DNA of 64,000 bases from Tepidamorphus gemmatus (lineage in GTDB: Bacteria > Pseudomonadota > Alphaproteobacteria > Rhizobiales > Tepidamorphaceae). The stretch lies in assembly GCF_004346195.1 (NCBI RefSeq), contig NZ_SMAK01000012.1:1-64000 (forward strand), written 5' to 3'. The notes beneath the pieces were generated by a model that was not told the origin of the DNA, made no database searches, and worked only from the letters and a program-made list of their open reading frames with translations. Both the position numbers and the translations under genes were made by a program. Below, in pieces: positions 38,178 through 46,925 of the stretch; the first letter of the stretch is position 1, and every line of letters starts with the position of its first letter.

Positions 38178-39236
38178 TCAGGGGTCGAGAAGTTCGAACT
38201 GCAGCAGCAGGGTGCGCTGCAGGGTGTTGAAATTGTCGTCGGAGATGATGCTGAGAACGGTGCGGCCGGCCTCGTCGGTGTGCACGGCGATGCCCTCCAT
38301 GTTGTCCACCGCATAGGCCATGCCGGCGGCCAGCAGCACCACGCCGGAGATCGGCTCTTCACGGGCCAGTTCGGCCGCGCTTATGCGGCGCACCCGCATC
38401 GCCACGCCGGTCAGCACGTTGAAGCGTCGCTCGAGCACGATGACGTCGCCATTGGCGAGTGCCACCGCGTCGGTAACGTTGAAGTCGCCGTCGCGGATCA
38501 GGCCGATCTCGCGGCTGCTGCCGTCCGGCGCGATCACCCAGCCCGGAATCGTGCCGGGCCGCGCGGTGCTCTCGGATTCGGCCAGCGCGACCAGCGAGCC
38601 GGCGCCCGGAGCGCCGGGCGGGATGACCGCGAGTGCTTCGAGCCCCTGATTGTAGGGCAGATCGGCGATCGCCGCGGGCATCGCCACGGGCGACGCCCGC
38701 GCGAGGCGCCCATCCGGGCCGAAACTGTAGCGCAGGACGCGATTGTCGCGCTCGAAGGCGACCATGACGTCGTTCGTCAGGCCGTTGCCGCCGACGGCGC
38801 GCAGCGCCTCGGCGTCGGCGCCGAACTTGGCGCCGAGTGGCGCACCGTCCTCGTCGATGAGGCGCTCAACCGTCACTTGCGAGAGACCGGCCGGAGCCCT
38901 GCCGGCATGGTCGAGTGTGGCGGAGAAGAGGTCGCCGACATCGCTCACCATCATCAGCCGATGACCGTCCGGCGAGATCTCGAGGCCGGACAGACCGCCG
39001 AAGCGCTTGTCGGAGGAATCGAGCTGAAGCCCGCCAAGATAGCGCAGCCCGCCAAACACGGCCTGATCGGCGTGCTGTGGATCGAAGCTGGCGACGGGGG
39101 CGGCACGGACCGTGACGGCCTCCTCGGCCCGGGCGGGACCGGCGGCGGGCTGGCCGAAGGACAGGGCGAGGGACAGGGCGAGGGACAGGGCCGCGGCGAT
39201 CGCGGCGGACGCGCGTCCGTGCATGCTGCGGTTCAA
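38178..39236 (-). CDS. Exported esterase-like (phytase-like domain) protein
   Basis: A 352-residue exported protein of the phytase-like esterase domain family, predicted to be a beta-propeller. Signature stretches are [66 protein letters not shown] and [25 protein letters not shown]. The signal peptide contains the repeated block [11 protein letters not shown], encoded by a 12-bp tandem repeat. The TTG at 39236 overlaps the cobT stop (TTGA); an in-frame ATG at 39224 is an alternative. Biochemical activity is not established for the family. Confidence 0.8.
   Translation of the reverse strand: MNRSMHGRASAAIAAALSLALSLALSFGQPAAGPARAEEAVTVRAAPVASFDPQHADQAVFGGLRYLGGLQLDSSDKRFGGLSGLEISPDGHRLMMVSDVGDLFSATLDHAGRAPAGLSQVTVERLIDEDGAPLGAKFGADAEALRAVGGNGLTNDVMVAFERDNRVLRYSFGPDGRLARASPVAMPAAIADLPYNQGLEALAVIPPGAPGAGSLVALAESESTARPGTIPGWVIAPDGSSREIGLIRDGDFNVTDAVALANGDVIVLERRFNVLTGVAMRVRRISAAELAREEPISGVVLLAAGMAYAVDNMEGIAVHTDEAGRTVLSIISDDNFNTLQRTLLLQFELLDP
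39159..39190. repeat. 12-bp tandem repeat within a signal-peptide coding region
   Basis: ACAGGGCGAGGG occurs at 39161-39172 and 39173-39184 with a half copy to 39190. Each unit encodes four residues on the minus strand (Leu-Ser-Leu-Ala), so unit gain or loss would lengthen or shorten the hydrophobic core without a frameshift. Confidence 0.85.
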
Positions 39237-41137
39237 TTCGGGGCGGCCGCCCGGCGGCGGAGGCGCCGGCGGCCCGCGGCATGCACCGGACCGGAACCCT
39301 CCTCGAACAGCTCGGCAAGCTTGTCGGTCATCGCACCGCCGAGTTCCTCGGCATCGACGATCGTGACCGCCCGGCGATAGTAGCGTGTGACGTCGTGGCC
39401 GATGCCGATGGCGATCAGTTCGACCGGCGAGCGGGTCTCGATGTCCTCGATCACCTGACGCAGGTGACGCTCGAGATAGTTGCCGGGATTGACGGACAGC
39501 GTCGAATCGTCAACCGGCGCTCCGTCGGAGATCATCATCAGGATCCGGCGCTGCTCCGGCCGGGCAATCAGCCGGTCGTGCGCCCAGGCCAGTGCCTCGC
39601 CGTCGATGTTCTCCTTCAAGAGCCCCTCGCGCATCATCAGACCGAGATTGCGCCGGGCGCGACGCCACGGCATGTCGGCGGGCTTGTAGATGATGTGGCG
39701 CAGGTCGTTGAGGCGGCCCGGACCCTGCGGCTTTCCGGCGGCGAGCCAGGCCTCGCGGCTCTGTCCGCCCTTCCAGGCACGCGTGGTGAAGCCGAGGATC
39801 TCGACCTTGACGCCGCAGCGCTCCAGCGTGCGGGCGAGGATATCGGCGCAGGTCGCCGCGACGGTGATCGGCCGTCCGCGCATCGAACCGGAATTGTCGA
39901 GCAGCAGCGTCACCACCGTATCGCGGAAGTCGGTGTCGCGTTCGCGCTTGAAGGACAAGGGGTGCATCGGATCGATGATCACCCGGTGCAGGCGCGCCGC
40001 ATCGAGCACCCCCTCCTCGAGGTCGAAGTCCCAGGCGCGATTCTGCTGTGCCAGCAGCCGGCGCTGCAGCCGGTTGGCGAGGCGGGTGACGACGCCCTGC
40101 AGATGTTGAAGTTGCTTGTCCAGAAATCCCCTGAGCCGGTCCAGCTCGTCCGGGTCGCACAGTTCCTCGGCCGAGACGGTCTCGTCGAACCGGCTGGTGA
40201 AGATGCGGTAGGCATTGGCGCCGGTGGTGTTGGAGAACGGGAAGTTGGGCCGCCAGGGTTCGTTCGATTCGGTCGAATCGGCGGACTCCGCTTCCTGCTC
40301 CAGCGCCTCAGCGCGGGTGTCAGTTGCCTCGACGTCGCCTTCCTCCTGCTCGGCGGCGTCCATGGATTCCTCGGCTGAAGCGCCGTCACTGGAGTCCTGC
40401 TCGCTCTCCTGGCGCGAGTCGGACGAGGTGTCGGAGGAGTCCTCGCTCTCGCTGGACTCCTCCTCATCCTCCTCCTCGGCGCCGAGTTCATCGGCCATGT
40501 CGAAGGCGGCGATCATCTCGCGGACGATGCGGGCGTAAACGGTCTGGTCCTCGAGCGCTGCGGCGAGGCGGTCCATCTCGTCGCCGGCCTTCTGCTCGAT
40601 CCAGCTCCGCCACAGCTCGACGGCGCGCCGCGCGCTCTCGGGCGCCGGGCGACGGGTCATCCGTTCGCGCGCGATCAACGCCACCGCCTCCTCGAGAGGC
40701 ACGTCGGCGCGCGATTCTGCGGCGGCGACGTTCATCCGCGAATAGCGGGCCTCGAGCATCGCGCCGATATTGTCGGCGACGCCGCACATGCGGTTGCTGC
40801 CGACCGCCTCGCAGCGCGCCTGTTCGACGGCCTCGAACAGGGCCCGCGCATTGCGCCCCTGCGGCAGCAGACGGCGATGGATGGCCTGGTCGTGGCAGGC
40901 GAGACGCAGGGCGAGGGCATCGGCCTGGCCGCGCGCGACCGCCGCCTCCTCGGGCGACAGCTTGCGCGGCGGCTCGGGCAGCCGCACCGACCGTCCCGAC
41001 ACGCCGGCGCGATCGGTGCCGAAGCTGACCTCGATATCGGCCTTGCCGGCGATCGCACGGGTTGCCGCAGCGACGGCGCGCTTGAAGGGCTCGGTCGGGG
41101 CCGAGCGGCCTGGCATCCCGGGCTTGCGGTTGGTCAT
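39233..41137 (-). CDS. cobT: Aerobic cobaltochelatase subunit CobT
   Basis: A 634-residue CobT, the von Willebrand A-domain subunit that with CobS (AAA) and CobN inserts cobalt into hydrogenobyrinate diamide. The N-terminal helical domain is followed by a strikingly acidic Ser/Glu/Asp tract (219-292) and the C-terminal VWA domain with MIDAS motif DNSGS (414-418), plus [12 protein letters not shown]. The acidic tract is normal for the family. cobS lies immediately upstream. cobN is not in the window, so either it is elsewhere or the pair serves another chelatase-like task. Confidence 0.95.
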   Translation of the reverse strand: MTNRKPGMPGRSAPTEPFKRAVAAATRAIAGKADIEVSFGTDRAGVSGRSVRLPEPPRKLSPEEAAVARGQADALALRLACHDQAIHRRLLPQGRNARALFEAVEQARCEAVGSNRMCGVADNIGAMLEARYSRMNVAAAESRADVPLEEAVALIARERMTRRPAPESARRAVELWRSWIEQKAGDEMDRLAAALEDQTVYARIVREMIAAFDMADELGAEEEDEEESSESEDSSDTSSDSRQESEQDSSDGASAEESMDAAEQEEGDVEATDTRAEALEQEAESADSTESNEPWRPNFPFSNTTGANAYRIFTSRFDETVSAEELCDPDELDRLRGFLDKQLQHLQGVVTRLANRLQRRLLAQQNRAWDFDLEEGVLDAARLHRVIIDPMHPLSFKRERDTDFRDTVVTLLLDNSGSMRGRPITVAATCADILARTLERCGVKVEILGFTTRAWKGGQSREAWLAAGKPQGPGRLNDLRHIIYKPADMPWRRARRNLGLMMREGLLKENIDGEALAWAHDRLIARPEQRRILMMISDGAPVDDSTLSVNPGNYLERHLRQVIEDIETRSPVELIAIGIGHDVTRYYRRAVTIVDAEELGGAMTDKLAELFEEGSGPVHAAGRRRLRRRAAAPN

Positions 41138-41162
41138 GTCGCCCTGCCGCCTGCCAATCCCG

Positions 41163-42149
41163 TCAGTTGAGTGCGATGTTCACCGTCGATTCGGGCAGGT
41201 CCCTGCCGAAGCAGCGCTGATAGAATTCCGCGACGATGCCGCGCTCCAGCTCGTCGCACTTGTTGAGGAATGTGAGTCGGAAGGCGAGTCCGATGTCGCC
41301 GAAGATGTTGGCATTCTCGGCCCAGGTCAGCACCGTGCGCGGGCTCATCACCGTCGACAGATCGCCGTTCATGAAGGCATTGCGGGTGAGGTCGGCGACG
41401 CGGACCATCCGCGAAACGATCTCGCGTCCTGCGTCGCTCTGGTAGTGCTTCGACTTGGCGAGCACGATGTTCACCTCGTCGTCGTGCGGCAGATAGTTCA
41501 GCGTCACGACGATCGACCAGCGGTCCATCTGGCCCTGGTTGATCTGCTGGGTGCCGTGATAGAGGCCGGAGGTGTCGCCAAGGCCGATGGTATTGGTGGT
41601 CGCGAACAGCCGGAAGGCAGGATGCGGCCGAATGACGCGCTTCTGGTCGAGCAGGGTCAGCTTGCCGGAGACCTCGAGCACCCGCTGGATGACGAACATC
41701 ACGTCAGGGCGGCCGGCGTCGTACTCGTCGAAGACCAGCGCCGTGTTCGTCTGCAACGCCCATGGCAGGATGCCGTCGCGGAACTCGGTGACCTGCAGAC
41801 CGTCCTTGATGACGATCGCGTCCTTGCCGACGAGGTCGATGCGCGAGATGTGGCTGTCGAGATTGACGCGGACGCACGGCCAGTTCAGACGCGCCGCGAC
41901 CTGCTCGATGTGCGTCGACTTGCCGGTGCCGTGAAAGCCCTGGATCATCACGCGGCGGTTGTGCGCGAATCCCGCGAGGATGGCGAGGGTCGTCTCGCGA
42001 TTGAACTGGTAGTCCGGATCGACGTCAGGAACATGCTCGTCGGGCTCGGCATAGGCCGGAACCTCGAGATCGGAGTCGATGCCGAAGACCTGCCGCACGG
42101 AAACCTTCATGTCGGGCAGGCCATGGGGCTCAGCAATTCCGCTCGTCAT
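41163..42149 (-). CDS. cobS: Aerobic cobaltochelatase subunit CobS (AAA ATPase)
   Basis: A 328-residue MoxR-like AAA+ ATPase forming the hexameric motor with CobT. Walker A is GFHGTGKST (71-79), Walker B is [10 protein letters not shown], and sensor/arginine-finger parts include [21 protein letters not shown] and [32 protein letters not shown] is the CobS-specific N-terminus. It precedes cobT by 25 bases and follows the J-domain protein gene, an order conserved in many alphaproteobacteria. Confidence 0.96.
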   Translation of the reverse strand: MTSGIAEPHGLPDMKVSVRQVFGIDSDLEVPAYAEPDEHVPDVDPDYQFNRETTLAILAGFAHNRRVMIQGFHGTGKSTHIEQVAARLNWPCVRVNLDSHISRIDLVGKDAIVIKDGLQVTEFRDGILPWALQTNTALVFDEYDAGRPDVMFVIQRVLEVSGKLTLLDQKRVIRPHPAFRLFATTNTIGLGDTSGLYHGTQQINQGQMDRWSIVVTLNYLPHDDEVNIVLAKSKHYQSDAGREIVSRMVRVADLTRNAFMNGDLSTVMSPRTVLTWAENANIFGDIGLAFRLTFLNKCDELERGIVAEFYQRCFGRDLPESTVNIALN

Positions 42150-42225
42150 ACTGCCTCCAGCTCACGGACGGCACGAGCCGTCCGTCGATCAGGTCGGGAT
42201 CTGTCGTGAAGCCGTGCGACAATAA

Positions 42226-42861
42226 TCAGCAATCGCGGTAGAAGCCAGAGGCCTTGAGGGTTCCATAGGCCTCGATGATCGCCCGCAGGCGATCCTCGCT
42301 TGAACGGTCGCCGCCATTGGCGTCGGGATGGTGACGCTTCACGAGTTCCTTGTATCTCAGCTTAATTTCGGGTCCCGTTGCCGTTTCGTCCAGTCCCAGT
42401 TCGTCGAGCGAACGGCGCTCGGCGTTGCCAATGCGGCGCTGCGGCGCGCGTGGTGTCTCGTCGCGCGCACGGTCGTGGCGGCGCGCCTCGGCGAAGAAGT
42501 CGAACGGGTCGTGATACATCCCGGCGCCGAAACGTCTGCCGTTGCGCGGGCCGCCGGGTTGGGCATGGGCGTTGGCGCCCATCGACCAGGTCGGCCGGTG
42601 CCCTGTCGCGCGGGACTCGAGCCAGGCCATCACGTCGGCCTCCGACATGCCGGAGAACCAGTTGTAGGACTTGTTGTAGTCGCGGACGTGTTCCAGACAG
42701 AAGTTGTAGTACTGGCCTTCCAGCAACCGTCCCTTCGGGGCGCGGTAGGGTCCAGGCCGGCGGCAGCCCTTGGCCTCGCAGACGGGGGCGCGCTCGGCGG
42801 CGACGCGATCGGCGTCGGGACGCACCCGGATCCTGTCGAACCATTTGGAATCCAGCTTCAT
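42226..42861 (-). CDS. J-domain protein with N-terminal Cys/His module
   Basis: A 211-residue DnaJ-like co-chaperone. The J-domain is C-terminal (about 150-205), with the DnaK-stimulating HPD at 178-180 (KRHHPDANGG). The N-terminal half contains Cys28, Cys33, Cys55 and His58 (CEAKGC and CLEH) plus a conserved YNWFSGMSEADVMAWLE helix; the Cys/His set could bind a metal, which is inference. It is unlike DnaJ in lacking Gly/Phe and zinc-finger domains. The gene precedes cobS-cobT, suggesting chaperone help for that assembly. Its promoter position predicts an almost leaderless mRNA. Confidence 0.88.
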   Translation of the reverse strand: MKLDSKWFDRIRVRPDADRVAAERAPVCEAKGCRRPGPYRAPKGRLLEGQYYNFCLEHVRDYNKSYNWFSGMSEADVMAWLESRATGHRPTWSMGANAHAQPGGPRNGRRFGAGMYHDPFDFFAEARRHDRARDETPRAPQRRIGNAERRSLDELGLDETATGPEIKLRYKELVKRHHPDANGGDRSSEDRLRAIIEAYGTLKASGFYRDC

Positions 42862-42869
42862 CGCGACCG

Positions 42870-42898
42870 ATTATGGGATTGCAGCTGACTCGAGACAA
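42870..42898 (-). promoter_or_regulatory. Promoter of the J-domain/cobS/cobT run
   Basis: On the minus strand TTGTCT (42898-42893), 17 bases, then CATAAT (42875-42870). The -10 ends only eight bases before the ATG at 42861, so transcription would start at or within a base or two of the start codon, with no room for a ribosome site. Confidence 0.55.
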
Positions 42899-42972
42899 GC
42901 GACCCGAACCGCCGTGTCGCGCATGGCAGCACTGCCGTTGACAGCGATCCGGCGACGCGGCACCAACACACC

Positions 42973-43242
42973 ATGACAATACGAGATCGGATTGCCGAAA
43001 AGTTGACGGCGGCGCTGGCGCCGGAGGCGCTGGAGGTGATCGACGAATCCGACCGCCACCACGGACATGCCGGCTGGCGCGAGGGCGGCGAGACCCACTT
43101 CCGGGTCAGGATCGTCTCGCGCGCCTTCGCCGGCAAGACTCGCGTCGAACGCCACCGGATGGTCAACGCGGCGCTCGCCGAGGAGCTGGCCGGCGGGGTG
43201 CATGCGCTCGCCATCTCCGCCGAGGCGCCGCCCATCCCCTGA
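42973..43242 (+). CDS. bolA: BolA-family protein
   Basis: An 89-residue BolA. MTIRDRIAEKLTAALAPEALEVIDESDRHHGHAG, the FRVRIVSRAFAGKTRVERHRMVNAAL core and the C-terminal GGVHALAISAEAP match the family. The conserved His residues (RHHGHAG and RHRM) are those used to share an Fe-S cluster with monothiol glutaredoxins. It is divergent from the J-domain gene, with 111 bases between them. Likely roles are iron-sulfur handling or regulation. Confidence 0.95.
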   Translation: MTIRDRIAEKLTAALAPEALEVIDESDRHHGHAGWREGGETHFRVRIVSRAFAGKTRVERHRMVNAALAEELAGGVHALAISAEAPPIP

Positions 43243-43396
43243 GACGGTCGCGGGCCGGACCAACGGCCGGGGCGCGGCGCGGATCTGCGCCACGGGACAA
43301 CGCTGCAGCAGCGGAACGGGATTCTCCGTCAGGAATTGCGACGAAGCAAAGTGTCAGGGCGGATCGTCGGTGGCGTGAAGCGGTGAACCGCTCTGG

Positions 43397-44827
43397 CTAG
43401 CGGTCGGACGAGGTCGGCGGCTGCTCGTCCGTGGGCTTCCCCGCCACCGGCCGCTCGACAGCGGGTTTCGATGTGACCCGCTTCGCCTCCGCCGATCTGG
43501 GCTCGGCGGGTCTCGGCTCCGCCGGCTCGGCACCTGCCGGCTTCACCGCCGCCGGCTTGGGCAGCTTCGCCAGCGGCGTGATCCGCAGCGAGGCGATGCG
43601 GTTGCGCATCTTGCGCAGTACCTGGAAGCGGAAGCCGTGGAAGGTGAACGCCTGGCCCGGCTCCGGGATCTGCCGCGCCTCGTGGATGACGAGGCCGGCG
43701 ATCGTCGTTGCCTCGTCATCCGGCAGGCTCCAGTCCATGTGGCGGTTGAGGTCGCGGATCGGCACCGAGCCGTCGACGATGATCGATCCGTCCGGCTGAG
43801 GCCGCACGCCCTGGACGACGATGTCGTGCTCGTCGGCAATGTCGCCGACGATCTCCTCGAGGATGTCCTCGAGCGTCACCAGGCCCATCACCTCGCCATA
43901 CTCGTCGACCACAAGGGCGAAATGGGCCTTGCGCCTGAGGAAGGCGTTGAGCTGGTCCTGAAGGGACGTGGTGTCGGGCACGAACCACGGCGGCGTCATG
44001 ATCGCGGCGATGTCGATGGCGCTGGCATCGCCCTTCGCCGCGGCAAGCGCGCGCAGCATGTCGCGGGCGTGCAGCACGCCGATGATGTTGTCGGGCTCCT
44101 CCTGCCAGAGCGGCAGGCGGGTATTCGGGCTGGCCAGCACCTCCTGGACGATCTTCTCAGGCGGGTCGTCGGCATTGATGGTACGCATCTCGGTGCGGTG
44201 GACCATCACGTCGGAGACCTGGAGGTCGCGCAGGTCGAGGATGCCGCCAAGCATGTCGCGGTCCTCCTTGACCACGGCACCTTCGCTGTGATGCAGGCTG
44301 ATGGCACCGCGCAGCTCCTCGTGGGCCGACAGCAGCTGCTGGCTCGAGTCGATCTTGGCGCCGAAGGCCTGCATCACGCCGCGCACGATCATGTCGATCG
44401 CCTTGGCGATCGGGCCGAACACGAGGACGACCAGCCGCACCGGCGTCGACACCGCCAGGGCGACGCGATCGGGGTGCAGGATCGCGTAGGTCTTCGGCAT
44501 GACCTCGGCGAAGATCACGAGCAGCGCCGTCATGACGAAGGTCGCATAGACCACGCCGGCGTCGCCGAACAGCGAGATGAGCACGTTTGTGGCCATCGCC
44601 GAGGCGAGGATGTTGACGAGGTTGTTGCCAAGCAGCAGGGCGCCGATCAGCCGCTGGCGCGACTCCAGCAGCATGTTGACGACGCGGGCGCGACGATCCG
44701 TCTTCTCGAGCTGGTGCATGCGCGCGCGCGAAGCCGCGGTCAGCGCCGTTTCCGAGCCCGAGAAGAAGGCCGAGGCAACGATCAGCGCCGCGATGATGCC
44801 AATGGTAATGGCGAGGGTGAGTGTCAT
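43397..44827 (-). CDS. CNNM/CorC-type CBS-domain membrane protein
   Basis: A 476-residue membrane protein of the hemolysin/CorC (CNNM) family. An N-terminal DUF21 membrane domain (about 1-190, four helices; AFFSGSETALTAASRARM and LLGNNLVNILASAMATN) is followed by a CBS pair (about 205-330; VSDVMVHRTEMRTI and HFALVVDEYGEVMGLVTLEDILEEIVGDI) and a CorC_HlyC module, then an Ala/Pro/Glu tail. Relatives transport or sense Mg2+. The ATG at 44827 overlaps the aroB stop (ATGA). Co-transcription with aroK-aroB is common in Hyphomicrobiales but not functionally explained. Confidence 0.92.
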   Translation of the reverse strand: MTLTLAITIGIIAALIVASAFFSGSETALTAASRARMHQLEKTDRRARVVNMLLESRQRLIGALLLGNNLVNILASAMATNVLISLFGDAGVVYATFVMTALLVIFAEVMPKTYAILHPDRVALAVSTPVRLVVLVFGPIAKAIDMIVRGVMQAFGAKIDSSQQLLSAHEELRGAISLHHSEGAVVKEDRDMLGGILDLRDLQVSDVMVHRTEMRTINADDPPEKIVQEVLASPNTRLPLWQEEPDNIIGVLHARDMLRALAAAKGDASAIDIAAIMTPPWFVPDTTSLQDQLNAFLRRKAHFALVVDEYGEVMGLVTLEDILEEIVGDIADEHDIVVQGVRPQPDGSIIVDGSVPIRDLNRHMDWSLPDDEATTIAGLVIHEARQIPEPGQAFTFHGFRFQVLRKMRNRIASLRITPLAKLPKPAAVKPAGAEPAEPRPAEPRSAEAKRVTSKPAVERPVAGKPTDEQPPTSSDR

Positions 44828-45987
44828 GGTTCCGTCAGACGTCGAGCCAGGAAGTCGCGGACGAGCTCGGCCGGGACGTCGCGGCGGACAAAGGCCCTGC
44901 CGATGCCCTGCGCCAGGACGAAGGTGAGCGAGCCACGTTCGACCTTCTTGTCCTGTCCGATCAGCGTCAGCAGCCGCTCGGCGCCCGGCAGGCCACCCTT
45001 GATATGGTAGGGCCGGGTCGGAAGTCCAACGGCCGATAGATGGCGCACGATGCGGTCCTCGTCGGCGGCGGCGCACAGGCCAAGCTCGGCGGAGAAGCCG
45101 AACGCCAGCACCATGCCGATCGCCACCGCCTCGCCGTGGACGAGTCGGTCGGAAAAGCCGGTCGCGGCCTCCAGCGCGTGCCCGAAGGTGTGGCCGAGGT
45201 TGAGCAGGGCCCGTTCGCCGGTCTCGCGCTCATCGGCGGCGACCACGCGCGCCTTGGCGCGGCAGCTCGTCGCGATGGCGCGAATGCGGGCCGGGCCGCC
45301 GGCAAAGACCTCGCGCCAGCTACCCTCCAGCCAGGCAAAGAAGGTCGGATCGTCGATCAGGCCGTACTTGACGATCTCGGCATAGCCGGCGCGGAATTCG
45401 CGCGGGCTCAGTGTGTCGAGCAGCGCCGTATCGGCGACGACCAGCACAGGCTGGTGGAACGCTCCGACGAGGTTCTTGCCGTGGCGGGTGTCGATGCCGG
45501 TCTTGCCGCCCACAGAGGAATCGACCTGGGCGAGCAGGCTGGTGGGAACCTGGACGAACCGCACGCCGCGCCTCAGGATCGCGGCCGCGAAGCCGGCGAG
45601 GTCTCCGACCACGCCGCCGCCGAACGCGATGACGATGTCGCCGCGCTCGACCCGTGCGTCGAGCAGCGCGCCGACGACGCGTTCGAGCTCGGCAAAGCAT
45701 TTGGAGGATTCCCCCGGCGGCACGCTGACCGTGGTCAGCGTCACGATGCCGCCGAGGCCGGCGGCAAGTGCCTCGCCGTGCAGGGCCGCCACGGTGCTGT
45801 CGGCAATCACTGCCACCCGTGCGCCCGGCGCCAGCGCGTTGATCCGCGATCCGATCGCCGCCAGGCTGCCGGCGCCGATCAGGATGTCGTAGGAGCGGTC
45901 GCCGAGATCGACCCTGACGGTCTCGCCCGACAGCGCGCCCGGAGCCGGACCGGGCAGCAGGCAGGTCTCGTTCACGGTGTCGGGCAT
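44824..45987 (-). CDS. aroB: 3-dehydroquinate synthase
   Basis: A 387-residue AroB, the second shikimate-pathway enzyme. The NAD loop FGGGVVGDLAGFAAA, QVPTSLLAQVDSSVGGKTGID, the GYAEIVKYGLI block and the zinc-binding NLGHTFGHALEA and LVHGEAVAIGM segments are all intact. Its first 16 bases overlap the end of aroK, giving coupled synthesis of two shikimate enzymes that catalyse non-consecutive steps, an order conserved widely. Confidence 0.97.
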   Translation of the reverse strand: MPDTVNETCLLPGPAPGALSGETVRVDLGDRSYDILIGAGSLAAIGSRINALAPGARVAVIADSTVAALHGEALAAGLGGIVTLTTVSVPPGESSKCFAELERVVGALLDARVERGDIVIAFGGGVVGDLAGFAAAILRRGVRFVQVPTSLLAQVDSSVGGKTGIDTRHGKNLVGAFHQPVLVVADTALLDTLSPREFRAGYAEIVKYGLIDDPTFFAWLEGSWREVFAGGPARIRAIATSCRAKARVVAADERETGERALLNLGHTFGHALEAATGFSDRLVHGEAVAIGMVLAFGFSAELGLCAAADEDRIVRHLSAVGLPTRPYHIKGGLPGAERLLTLIGQDKKVERGSLTFVLAQGIGRAFVRRDVPAELVRDFLARRLTEP

Positions 45988-46628
45988 GGTGTCGGGCTTG
46001 CCTCCGGTGAAGCGCCAGCGAGCCTGGCGGTCAGAGCTTCGATGATCTCGGTGACGACCTCGTCGTGCGGAACGTCGCGGCTGCGCACGACGATATCGGC
46101 GAGCGCATAGACCGGGTCGCGCTCGAGACTGAGACGGCGCAGCTTCGCGGCAACGTCGCCGCCGTGAAGCAGTGGCCGGTCGTTGCGACGGCGGACGCGG
46201 CGCACCAGCGTATCGATGTCCGCCTTCAGCCAGACGGACACGCCGTCGGCAGCGACGCTCCGACGCGTCTGCTCGTTCATCCAGGCGCCGCCGCCGGTGG
46301 CGAGCACCTGGGGGCCGCCCCCGAGCAAGCGGGCAATCACCTTGCGCTCGCCCTCGCGGAAATGCGCCTCGCCGTGACGGGCGAAGATGTCGGAGATAGT
46401 CATGCCGGCGGCCGTCTCGATTTCCGTATCGGCGTCAACGAACGGCAGTCCGAGCCGCGCCGCGAGCCGGCGGCCTACCGAGGACTTGCCGGCGCCCATC
46501 ATGCCGATCAGCACGATGGAGCGCGTGCCGAGGGCCTTCCGCAGGCGTACAGAATCCGCGATGCTGACCGGGGGATCGGCGGCTGTACAGTCGGCCGGCG
46601 GCGCGGGATCGGACTCGGTGGCGTGCAA
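45972..46628 (-). CDS. aroK: Shikimate kinase
   Basis: A 218-residue shikimate kinase. The P-loop GMMGAGKSSVG, the shikimate-binding DADTEIE and FREGE elements, GGGAWM and the lid region RNDRPLL are present. About 35 residues precede the core, more than in E. coli. The start is a TTG at 46628, with no better in-frame codon; a TATCTA about 14 bases before it could be the -10. It heads the aroK-aroB-CNNM unit. Confidence 0.94.
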   Translation of the reverse strand: MHATESDPAPPADCTAADPPVSIADSVRLRKALGTRSIVLIGMMGAGKSSVGRRLAARLGLPFVDADTEIETAAGMTISDIFARHGEAHFREGERKVIARLLGGGPQVLATGGGAWMNEQTRRSVAADGVSVWLKADIDTLVRRVRRRNDRPLLHGGDVAAKLRRLSLERDPVYALADIVVRSRDVPHDEVVTEIIEALTARLAGASPEASPTPCPTP

Positions 46629-46774
46629 GGCGAAACTGTCCTAGATACTGCCGGGTGCCCTTGGCTGCGGGGCATGGGAGCTATTTCAGTAGTCGGCGGC
46701 GGGACGCGACACAAGCGGGCCGCGCCGCATCGGTCCCGACAGCGGGATTTGCTCCCGGACGGAGAAGAGTTGCG

Positions 46775-46918
46775 GTGCCGAGCCTGTTCCGATTCCTGGT
46801 GATCATCGGCTTCATCGCCGGCATCGTCTATGCCGCGATGTTCGCCCTGGTAACCTTCGTCGATCCGGAGCCGCGGGAAATGTCGGTCAGGGTTCCGGCC
46901 GAACGGCTGCAGCAGTGA
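46775..46918 (+). CDS. Small single-span membrane protein (47 aa)
   Basis: MPSLFRFLVIIGFIAGIVYA opens a 47-residue protein with one transmembrane helix and a charged tail (VDPEPREMSVRVP, then AERLQQ). The GTG at 46775 has GGAGAAG about 8 bases upstream. It ends 7 bases before xerD, so co-translation is likely. Small proteins of this look are recurrent upstream of xerD in Hyphomicrobiales, sometimes mislabelled histidine kinase. Function is unknown. Confidence 0.72.
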   Translation: MPSLFRFLVIIGFIAGIVYAAMFALVTFVDPEPREMSVRVPAERLQQ

Positions 46919-46925
46919 GAAGGCG

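Noticed and set aside
39233-42149. CobS/CobT as a novel MoxR-VWA system
   Set aside because: Family-specific N-termini and the acidic CobT tract identify them as cobaltochelatase subunits; only the link with the J-protein is kept as a finding.
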